From contig JAKCWW010005427.1 in the NCBI GenBank assembly GCA_026260175.1, positions 8,535 to 36,504 on the forward strand: 27,970 nucleotides of DNA, given 5' to 3'. The DNA comes from Reticulitermes lucifugus (taxonomy: Eukaryota > Arthropoda > Insecta > Blattodea > Rhinotermitidae). Numbering within the stretch: the stretch's first letter is position 1; the number at the start of each line of letters is the position of its first letter. Both the position numbers and the translations under genes were made by a program. The notes beneath the pieces were generated by a model. That model was not told the origin of the DNA. It did no database searches and was given only the letters and a program-made list of their open reading frames with translations. Below are positions 19,575 to 27,970 of this stretch, one piece after another.

Positions 19575-19735
19575 TGTGCGTGAGTGGTAAGCTGCGTCCC
19601 CCCTACCCATTGACTATCAAGCTGGGTGTACCTCAGAGCCAGTCTGGACTTTTTAGAAAAGGGATAAATCTCCTGCCTCAATCGCGAATGGAACAACTGT
19701 TCCTCGGAGTTCCGCCCGTAAGCTAGTCACTTATT
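19575..19735 (-). mobile_element. tRNA-derived SINE, family B, decayed copy
   Basis: On this strand GTCCAGACTGGCTCTGAGG and ACACCCAGCTTGATAG match GTCCAGACCGGCCCTGGGG and ATACCCAGCCTCCTAT of the copy at 26829. A degraded B box region lies near 19685. It sits just after R540 copy 3 and within 1 kb of another family B copy in the opposite orientation. Confidence 0.55.
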
Positions 19736-20571
19736 TAGTGCGAGTGAACGTGAATAGAAATTAGCAGATATGAGAGACCTGCGTAATGTTCAGTTCCTCA
19801 GGTTGACGAATTCTACATCAGCATCAGAGGAAAATATTCTGTTAAAGTAAAGAAATGCATCCGTTCCTTTATGGAAGGATTTCTGTAATTTTACCACCAA
19901 TTAATGTTTTCATTTGTTGCCCTAGGGTGACAATGTGGAGTATTATTTTAGTCACAAGACATGAAATATAATAGCCACTACTTATGTAATATCCGACTCC
20001 TTTTCTTCTAGCCAGCCCGTCCTCACTGCCTTTATCTTCAGCCTTTTGTTGAAAGAAGTCTGCTCTTTCCTTAGCATTTTATGGATGAAAATAACACTGT
20101 TATTAGCCTGGACCCAACTTTTATCACTGTGGGTGTTTTTTGTACTTTATAAATGAAACTCAATGTGGAAGGATATTATATATAACACAGGCGAAAGGAA
20201 AACTTTTAAGGGTATTATTTCCGTTTTTTTTACAATACAAAAATCCGAGTCGTAAGTCGGATGAGGTGACGGTGCAGGTGAATTTTATGAAGTTCCAACA
20301 CATAGTGTGTGTGTGTTCTTTTGGGGTTTGTGTAATGGAGATTGGATGGGATAGGTAGAATTTTCTATGGCCTTTTTAATGCAATTTGAGGAAAGAGATT
20401 TTTTTGTTCTTTTCCTTCCTCTCATGCCTTTACATCTATCCTACTGCTGGTACAAAGAATGCTGGAGTTTCGGGGTTTCCTATAACAGAGTGTGGCATTT
20501 GTTCTCTATTCAGAAAACAATGTATTGCACTCCTTTTCAATTTTACGTCGGCCCACATTTGTTACGTGGAC
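19736..20571. other. No gene seen
   Basis: No supported feature; short frames at 20140-20579 lack motifs. Confidence 0.4.
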
Positions 20572-20835
20572 CCGGTTAGTGTAGTTGGTACTGCGACTGG
20601 CCTACGGACTGAAGGGACCGGAGATGTAATCCCTTTTGCATGGGACTTGCTCGTATAAAAATACATCCAGAACAGCACTGGGGAATATTGAAGCTCCACT
20701 TCAATGCGTGCCGGGGTTCTTTGTGGGGTGTAAAGCGACAGGAGCGTGACGTTGACTACTGACCTCCATCTCTCGTCGAAGTTGAGGCTATATTGCTAGT
20801 CCCCTTCTGTGGTACTGTAGCCTGTATGGGACAAA
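20572..20835 (+). mobile_element. tRNA-derived SINE, family B, with A box
   Basis: The A box TAGTGTAGTTGG (20577-20588) is good; the B box is degraded to GGAGATGTAATCCC (20620-20633). The body shares with the 26829 copy a CCAGA.C.GC.CTGGGG word, GTAAAGCG.C.GG and CGTGACGTTGACTACTGACC (CGTGGAGTTGACCACCCACC there), TCGTCGAAGTTGAGG, TAGTCCCCTTCTGTG and GTAGCCTGTA. This copy supplies the 5' tRNA-like part missing from the other. Confidence 0.75.
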
Positions 20836-21234
20836 TTCACATTCACCCATATCTTCTATTTGGGACTTGCAGTCCAGATTCTTATCACGTTATTGAGAGA
20901 GACACCAATCTGATAAAGGTTTAAGAAAACGTTTGTTACAACCGGTCGAATTTTCTTTCCGGACGGGCTTGTAATAGGCGTATATTTTCCGATCTTTGTC
21001 GGCAAGGTGAGCCACCTCCTTTTTGGTATTCAGCTGAACTTCCTGTTGGCAATGACTGGACTGTGATGTCATGTATGCAGTGTTAGAAGAAAGAATAAAT
21101 TTGTGATTGAAATGCTATGTGCTGCTATTATGTAGCTTGTGGCCATTGAATGATGATAACTTCAGTTAAAGGCTGAGGATTTGTCTTATTTCCTAGCCTG
21201 TATTTCAGTCGTTTAGGCGGGATGTTTGATATTA
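20836..21234. other. No gene seen
   Basis: No supported feature. Confidence 0.4.
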
Positions 21235-21263
21235 GTATTATTATTATTATTATTATTATTATT
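21235..21263. repeat. (TTA)n microsatellite
   Basis: About nine and a half uninterrupted TAT/TTA units. Confidence 0.95.
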
Positions 21264-24247
21264 TTCTTTTTATCTCTGAGTGTTTATTCTTTTACTTTTA
21301 TCTTTATTTAAGACAACATTATTTAGAGAGTATTTGTAGTTTGTTTTGTTATTATTATGCTTATTAATTACAATTATTATGTTATTAATGACCTCCGATT
21401 AAAGAATGGATTCATTATTTTCTTGCTGTTCCTATACTTCTTCTAATATTTCTTCTGTTATCGTCTACATATTTTGTCAGTATCTCTCTTTCTCTCAATG
21501 TTCTTTAAAACTTAATCAGGTTTCTTAAATCTTCATTCTGCTCTTTCGCATTGAATACTAAAAAGAATGGAACAAATTCCGTCTTGTGTAGTATAATGAG
21601 TTACAGCTACAACTTCATTTAGTTAGGCTGATTCTAAATGGCCTGTCTGAATTGAGTAATTGGATATTCTTCGTCATTTGCTAACAGAGCATGTTGCAGA
21701 GTGTAAATGCGTCATCAGATTAACACGCAGAGGTGAGACTAAAAAAGATAAGGTATTTAAACTTACAGTAAAGTATGTTATGAAGATGACAAAAACACTT
21801 GCCATTTCTCAATTTAGACATCCCATTTACTAACGACTAATTAGACTAATACTTAAATAAAGCTGCAGGTGCCACGCAATGAAGGCGTATGGCTGAGTTG
21901 AGCGGTCAGTTTAAGCCCTTGAGCTGATCCAGAACCTATTGCACGGGACGATGAGGGCACAATGGTCAAACATGACACGTTGGACGAGAGAGTATTTCAT
22001 GATCCTGCCGATCATTGAACCACGGTACTTCAGTCTGTACCCAGTCAGTGTGTATAAGAAATGAAGTTATGCGCATGAGAGTAAATTCTAAATTAATTAA
22101 TTTTTAAGTTGTTCCATAAAAAACCTTTTAACGTGGTTCAGTTTTAAATGCCCGAAGTTCGGTGGTTCACGGAAATGTGCCACGTTTACTTTTGGTTGGA
22201 ATCATGAAATACAGGTAGATGATTGTATCACTTAGGCAACATAACACATTTGTTATTTCCACCTGTCAGGGAAAGAAAATTTTTCCCTCTACTACATATA
22301 TTTCCTTTCTGTCCATGTTACCCAGGAGCCAGTATGCATTATAATGCAAAAAGTCTCTATTTCCACAGCTGTCTCGTCACTAGACGAGCATATACATCTT
22401 AGTACATAAAACAATTTGATATTTATATGTATTATGACCGTAGACTTTGCGAAGAAGTGTAATAGGAATTACATGTGACATATTACTTTGTTTGTGGAAC
22501 TTGCATTATGATATAATATTGTGCAAAGTATTACCTGTTTCTTAGAGTAAACTTACTTTATGTATCAACAATTGAGAGATTAGATTTTCTACTATAATTT
22601 ACGTAACTTACTGTATTTATTAAACATGAATGTTAAAAACTTTATCTGACATGAATCTACACGTACTTACAACAGTGGCCTAGTGGTTTATTAAAGACAT
22701 TCGATACAGGAAGTAGAATAACTGTATTACTTCCGTAAAATTGTTTTACAGAACCGCCTTCCTCCGACATACATGACGGTAGAATACGGGTGAGTTGGTT
22801 GATGCTGTAATAAATTGAGACAAAGCAACAGCTTGCAGACGTTCATGCGTCATTGAACAAGGTGCAATACTGTAGCAGTCTCCTTAGATGTCATTTGGCG
22901 AACATATACAACGAGATGAAGTTGGGTTTAATGACAGGGTAGCTTGACGAGGGTTAAAGCCTATCAAAGTCACTGGTGAAGTGCAGGAAATTGTAAGATA
23001 TCTCAGAGCTATAAACTCGTATGGGATGTATATGTACAGACTATTGATTACAGATATTGGGTCGTCGCTTAGGACATTTGTAATACCAACTGGCCTTATC
23101 GTGTTTTCAGCCATCTACTGAGTCGTAACTTGAGGACGTTGCAGCTGTGGAATGGAAAGTTGAAGGGAAGCGCCACTGTTCGGCTTACACGCACAACTGC
23201 TGTGATGGTGAAGTTGCCGATACTGTACGGCGCACTGCTAAATTTTTATTCGATTAACCAGTGTCAGAATTTTGTAATTCGCTTTAATTTAGTGTGACGT
23301 CTTAATTTACAGAGGCGCAATATGTTTCACTTTTATTAATACATTTACGTATTTACATTGTTGCGTCATAATTTTCGAGGTTTCCTCATTATTTTTACAC
23401 CATTCTACCTGTCTAAACGTTTCTTGCCTAATTTCCTCTTCTCTAGTTTTGACATTTATTAATTATGCGACTCCATAATTTAAATTTCTTTTATACATTT
23501 TCATTTATTGTTATATACTTGTTCTTCTATTTCTGTACTGACAAAATTATGATTCCTTCATGTGTTATGTTTCCGTATAGATATGTGCCTTTTATTTTTG
23601 GTCTTCCTATCCTGCATGTGTAATGTCACCTCTTCTAGTTACAGCTTTCTTCTTTCTTCTTGTCATTCTAATCTTCTGTTTTGACCTCCTTCTCGGCTTG
23701 GAAGGTGTCGTATATAGTGTTTGTTTTGTGTATCAAAGTAGATTCTGTAGCATCCGTAACATACACTGCCATGAAGATGCGTCCCTTTCATACTCGGTGG
23801 CAGCGGTTATGAAAAATTCAAATTTACCTACTCTCGCCTTATTCTAGTCGTTCCACTAGTTCGGTTCTACATTCCTTTATGCAGAGAAAATATATATTTT
23901 ATCTGCTTGGTCCATAACAAATAACGAATATCTGGTCTGTAGCTGTTTGCCCATGGGAGGTAGTACTGGAAGAGTGATGTCGAGTGGGAGATGGAAAAGT
24001 GTGAGCCATTTAAGAGATATGTGACTCTGTACTGCGTGTCTTCTTAAGGGCTTTACTATAAATCTGAAAATTATATAAGTTGTTGGTAATAAATATTCAG
24101 ACAGGAAATAATTCCTGTATGATATCAGGATTCCGCCGCGGTGTACATGACGTCTTCGCTCTTCTCAGTTGTTAACGCAGCTGATTGATAATTACCGGTG
24201 ATTCGGAACATCCTAGCGGTCCCGAGTCTTGGAGTCCTTAACTTTTA
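21264..24247. other. No gene in about 3 kb
   Basis: This is the longest featureless stretch. A forward frame open from about 22940 to 23118 (IKVTGEVQEIVRYLRAINSY then a hydrophobic stretch) and one at 23623-23847 with a hydrophobic N-terminus are not recognisable proteins. TGGCTGAGTTGAGCGG near 21890 looks like an A box but no B box follows. Confidence 0.35.
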
Positions 24248-24322
24248 AAGATGCGACCGATAGACTGTCTCGAAACGTTGGTAACTAACTACCAGTCAGC
24301 GCTGCGTAAGATCCCAGAAGAG
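24248..24322 (+). repeat. Degenerate GAAAC module with conserved GAAGA tail
   Basis: AAAGATGCGAC, then CTCGAAACGTTGGTAAC, a self-complementary GGTAACTAACTACC and GCGCTGCGTAAGATCCCAGAAGA. The order matches the module at 25221 and the arms of the 14.4-kb inverted repeat. The CTGANGA core has decayed to TTAAAGA and helix II is poor, so this copy would not fold as a hammerhead. Confidence 0.5.
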
Positions 24323-24364
24323 TGAAGATTTCAAGTAACTCTTTCGTGAAGAATGTCCGGCGCC

Positions 24365-24889
24365 TTTTTAGGCTCTTTCGCAAAATTGTGAAAAGCGACA
24401 GTTTGCTTCGTTATGTCTGTCTGTCCGTCCTTCAGTCCGCATGGAAGAACTCGGATCCTACTGGACGGATTTTCATGAAATTTTATATTTCAATATTTTT
24501 CGAAGATTTGTCGAGAAAACTCAAGATTATCAAAATCTGACAAGAATAATGGGTACTTAAAGGCGTTCGTACATTTATGACAGTATGTCGCTGACATCCC
24601 AGCTAGAGAAATATTTCAGACAAAAGTTGTAGACAAAATTAAAACACATTTTATGTCCAATAACGTCTTTCCGAAATTCGTGCCGTTTATGATATCATGC
24701 GGAAAAATATGGTAAAGGCAGACAGGCCAGAGATGACAATATAATACGGCGCATGCGCATTGCGTTCTGGATAACTAAGGCTACAGACATACACTCAGAA
24801 TATGTAATACTTTTTGCTCTTCCACGGCAACAGTGGTTACGTGAACGCACCTCAATGTTACGCTTATACGTACATTGACCTCTTGTTTT
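24365..24889 (+). repeat. R540 interspersed repeat, copy 4 (about 525 bp)
   Basis: Nearly complete: TTTTTAGGCTC, hairpin TTTCGCAAAATTGTGAAAAG, TTTGCTTCGTTATGTCTGTC with TGTCCGTCC, CCGCATGGAAGAACTCGGAT, CTGGACGGATTTTCATGAAA, TTGTCGAGAAAACTCA, CGTGCCGTTTATGATATCAT, GGCCAGAGATGACAATATAA, CACGGCAACAGTGG and CAATGTTACGCTTATACGTA. It lies between the two degenerate GAAAC modules. Confidence 0.8.
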
Positions 24890-25220
24890 CTCTTTCGTTC
24901 ATATGCTAGAATTATATGTCACGTTTCTCATTTTCAAGTGTATATTTTTTATGGCTTCACTCTGCATAAACGAACTATGAGATATCGCGCAATGATGCCG
25001 TTTCATTTCACGCCGTTGTACACTTCCATTCGTTGCTGACGTCACACTTTAATCGAAGCTTCCTATATTCAGAATCTCCACTAAAGTCCAGTAATTTGAG
25101 GTTACTACAGCGGTGCTGGTGTAAATTTTGGTTTTCTGGGATTTTAAGCCCTATGAATTCATAAATAATTATTGGCGCCCCCATCTTCGCCGTCAAACGA
25201 TCCTAGAAGCGTATTGCTTC
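24890..25220. other. No gene seen
   Basis: No supported feature between R540 copy 4 and the next module. Confidence 0.4.
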
Positions 25221-25301
25221 ATCGTGAAGATAAAGACATTACGATCTTTCGAAACGTCGGTAACTGTTTAACAGTTGACACGGCGTAACATCCCAGAAGA
25301 C
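25221..25301 (+). repeat. GAAAC module with conserved GAAGAC tail
   Basis: GTGAAGA (one change from CTGAAGA), T, the stem AAAGA/TCTTT around CATTACGA, then CGAAACGTCGG. Next comes a 7-bp hairpin AACTGTTTAACAGTT and the tail GTTGACACGGCG, CATCCCAGAAGAC. The tail matches the 14.4-kb arms, where it reads GTTGACGCGGC and CCCGAGAAGAC. The ACGT palindrome and a GUC at the cleavage position are kept, but the first core C is lost. Confidence 0.5.
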
Positions 25302-26828
25302 TTTAATCCATAGAAACTTAGTTACGTCGTCTATAATTCTATTTGCTGAAACTAAGACCTTTGTTATAGCTGTGCATGTTCAGGTCATTAATACGTTAAG
25401 TTACATTATATATGTTCTTAATTACACAGTGGTTGCAAAAGACATATACAGAAAATATGGCTTTGATAAGGAAATCATACAATATACTATGTCTGGTTGT
25501 ATGGTTTTAGCATCAGCGGAACACAAAACGAAGCACGATAATAAAGTAAATAAGACAAACCAGGAAAGCTTGTTGAAAAAAAAACATCTTAATACGAACT
25601 TTAGTGTCGTGATAGAAGTGTATACTAGAACGTTTTATACAAAGTGGTAGAAATGTGACTGTAAAACTGTCCCTGTGCTGAATTAAGTAGCACAGCATGA
25701 ACGCTTTGAGAATCGGAGCTCCACGTATTCCTCACGTCGGTACTAGGTGGAGGTGATTCGTCAGCACTGGTGTGGGTTCCAAGATCGCCTAATTTAAATT
25801 TGCTCGACTTGAGTTCCAGATCGTAAGTTTATAATGAAATAATTAGTCTATTAATGAATTTTAGTCCCTAATGCCAGATTGAGGTGACCTGCAAGTTTTG
25901 CGATTAATGGAGGTATGTTAGTGAGAACTGATACTTTAAATATTACTCCAAAATCCATGTATATTAAGTATACTCGATTTCTTATATTTGATTTGTCGCC
26001 CGATTTAAATACATTTCGCTTTGGATTCTGGGGCTAAGCCAATCCGCGTGCTTACTGTAGCATTTGTAATGTAGCTCACACCAAACTCAGATCTGCAAAA
26101 GTATGCACATCTTTCCTTCAAGGCATATTTGCTGAAAAGAATTTTCAAAGTAAAATTCTGTTACTTCTGTAAACATTCCTTAGAAGAAGCTATTAAGATG
26201 CTAAAACTGCAGAAAACTACAAAGTAAGTTGCGATTGTTTTCAGAATTTTCAAACACTGTACGTAGTTAATCTAAGAAGGCTCGGGGTAGTCTGTATTCT
26301 GAGTGCTTTCACCTCTGGCTGTCTATTCTGAGGCCCTTTGCTTTGTTTTTTGAGATGATCGATATTTGGGCTGCGAGATGGGAGTGAACGGCATGTTGAC
26401 TTAACGAGATGTCGCACAACGTGTAGGAAGTGAGAACGGGAATCTGAATGGGCTTGGTGGGCAGAGAACAGAGAATTTATTGCGACGCCAAGAGTACACC
26501 CACGAGGTCATCGTCTCTGTAGGGAAGGCAATGTGCAAATATGATACATGTGCTTTATCCGATGATGCTAATAATGATCATTATGGCGACGATGAGAAGC
26601 TCAGATGAGCTGAGTGTTTGTTGAGAAACTGATAGGCCTTCTAGTGGAGCAGATGTAGGTTAACTGCGTCATCAAGAAAGCCGGCCACCATACCTTAACA
26701 ATTTTTTAAATGTCGATACATATTATCCTTCAATTTAGGCTTATGTCCCTCATGTTGCTATTTAGCTATAGATATTCCAACTAAATCATTAAAAGTTTAA
26801 GATTATAAATTGCAGTAAATAAGCTATA
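25302..26828. other. No gene; unassigned open frame
   Basis: A 92-codon forward frame at 25372-25650 (lysine-rich C-terminal half, ending TRTFYTKW) is not recognisable. A GC-richer stretch from 26290 to 26640 may be an unknown repeat. Nothing firmer is seen. Confidence 0.35.
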
Positions 26829-27065
26829 AGCCTGACGGTCCGGGGATCGAATCCCGGTGGGGGCGAGATTTTCCGCACAAGTCCAGACCGGCCCTGGGGC
26901 ATACCCAGCCTCCTATACAATGAGTACCGGGTCTCTTTCCCGGGGGTAAAGCGGTCGGAACGTGGAGTTGACCACCCACCCCATCTAGCGTCGAGATTAA
27001 AGAAAGAGTAGAGCTATACCTCTACTCCCCCTCTGTGCCTTCACGGCCTGTTCTAGGGAGAACTT
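26829..27065 (+). mobile_element. tRNA-derived SINE, family B, 5'-truncated
   Basis: A perfect B box lies in CGGGGATCGAATCCCGG (26841-26857), the T arm of a tRNA. The A box half is missing, so the copy begins inside the tRNA-like head. The body runs GTCCAGACCGGCCCTGGGG, ATACCCAGCCTCC, GGTAAAGCGGTCGG, CGTGGAGTTGACCACCC and TAGCGTCGAGATTAAAG, with a hairpin GAGTAGAGCTATACCTCTACTC split by its loop (27007-27028), then CCCTCTGTGCC and CGGCCTG. Confidence 0.8.
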
Positions 27066-27217
27066 TACCTTTTAAGCTATAACAAAGGAAATGTAACAGA
27101 TGCCATTATAAATGGTTTTCACCAAAAAGTAGCCTAAAACAAAGGTAGGCCTACTAATGGAAGCGTAGAAAATATGCAGCATTTACCAGAAAGAATAAAG
27201 CAAATTTACTTCTAGTC

Positions 27218-27507
27218 TAGCACATATTTTTTTTTGTGGTGAAGGGCCCCACAACAGATGCTACGGACGCACCGCATTCTTGATGCATTTTGTGCAACCT
27301 TGTGATAAAGATGATGAGTATTATTTATTTTCGTTTTTCCGTGTAATGAAATTCACAGGGGAAAACCGACGTACTAGGGGAAAATCTGTCCCAGTGCCAC
27401 TTTGTCCATCACAAATCCCACATGAACTGATCCGGGATCGAACCCGTGCCTCCGCGGTGAGAGGCCGGCGAATAACAGCCTGAGTCATGGCACGGCCTAG
27501 CATATAT
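27218..27507 (-). mobile_element. tRNA-derived SINE, family A, with target-site duplication
   Basis: Reverse strand: GGCCGTGCCATGACTCAGGCTG with the A box at 27476-27487, the perfect B box GGTTCGATCCC (27434-27444), the body GGGATTTGTGATGGAC, AAGTGGCACTGGGACAG and GGTTTTCCCCTGTGAATTTC, then GGGGCCCTTC and an oligo-A tail (T run near 27228-27235). A segment seen in the other copies around CACCGGTGCTCC is deleted. TAGCACATAT (27218-27227) and TAGCATATAT (27498-27507) flank it, a 10-bp target-site duplication with one mismatch, which indicates insertion by LINE machinery. Confidence 0.9.
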
Positions 27508-27970
27508 TTATTTCAGTATTTCTCTCTCCTATTGAATTGTCAAGAATAGTAAGCATAAGATCATTCAGAATTTAGATCTGCTTTGAAATTTTGGGAAAAG
27601 GAACTTGTTGCATGTCCCGCGAACTTATAAATTACACTGTCTCATTGCATGTTCTTTACTTTAAGCAATTGCAACAGTTCATACATAATAACCTAAAGTA
27701 CGTGACTCTACGTTGTTGGGCACCATGATCTGTCTCTTACAGAATATACCGGCAAGAGTATCTGGCCAGCCACTGAGGTGTATCTTACGTCTGAGGTTAA
27801 TAGTGAATGGTTATTTATTTCCACATATTCTGTTTAATTTCCTTGAATGGTGCTTACGTACATGGACAAATGACCTTGATCTTGAAATGTAACGTATCTC
27901 TTGTTATACAACTGCGTAGGAGCGATTGGGTTTCATATTAATTCTTATGAATTTCACACTTCTCCACACA
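27508..27970. other. No gene seen
   Basis: No supported feature up to the window edge. Confidence 0.4.

Noticed and set aside
21885..21960. A-box-like TGGCTGAGTTGAGCGG, possible tRNA or SINE
   Set aside because: No B box at the right distance.
23623..23847. Frame with a hydrophobic N-terminus like a signal peptide
   Set aside because: It lies in a T-rich stretch that makes hydrophobic codons by composition, and shows no recognisable family.
25372..25650. 92-codon frame, considered as a transposon or host gene
   Set aside because: Apparent similarity of a short HKTKHDNKV segment to retroelement proteins was too weak to support a call.
26841..26857. Possible tRNA gene (perfect B box and T arm)
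   Set aside because: No A box, D arm or acceptor stem precedes it, and the following sequence matches SINE B.

Overview
The window looks like non-coding, repeat-filled DNA from an animal genome, most likely an insect. The evidence is its AT-rich composition, the lack of any long open frame, several tRNA-derived SINEs, mariner and Tc1/mariner relics, a LINE tail of a type common in arthropods, and a Penelope-like reading-frame fragment. I cannot name the species. No host protein-coding gene, rRNA or functional tRNA could be supported. All family assignments rest on reading translations and motifs by eye, without database searches.

Layout. 0.3-0.8 kb: copy 1 of an unclassified interspersed repeat, here called R540, carrying a 63-bp tandem duplication. 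0.92-1.2 kb: a reverse-strand SINE (family A). 2.8-3.3 kb: a reverse-strand LINE 3' end with broken frames. 4.9-5.1 kb: a SINE-like element (C). 5.6-6.2 kb: R540 copy 2. 6.58 and 9.50 kb: two reverse-strand motifs resembling hammerhead ribozymes. 8.0-8.3 kb: a decayed transposase. 9.87-10.44 kb: an internally deleted mariner with perfect terminal inverted repeats and TA flanks. 10.45-11.29 kb: a second decayed transposase interrupted by a 33-bp minisatellite. 11.8 kb: a SINE A fragment. 14.40-14.66 kb: a large, nearly perfect inverted repeat containing two hammerhead-like cores and a 16-base N run. 16.19-16.68 kb: a smaller inverted repeat next to a Penelope-like reading-frame fragment. 18.8-20.8 kb: SINE A, R540 copy 3 and two SINE B copies. 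24.25-25.30 kb: R540 copy 4 between two degenerate GAAAC modules. 26.8-27.5 kb: SINE B and SINE A. The rest is single-copy-looking AT-rich DNA with a few microsatellites.

Nothing here acts as a gene pathway. The unifying theme is retroelement debris. The GAAAC modules (hammerhead-like core, short palindrome, then a conserved tail with GTTGACRCGGC and GAAGAC) occur as inverted or direct pairs, and one such pair sits just upstream of the Penelope-like frame. That fits Penelope-like elements, which are known to carry hammerhead motifs in their terminal repeats. The main open question is whether these motifs self-cleave, because each well-formed copy has an extra T between the core and helix II.
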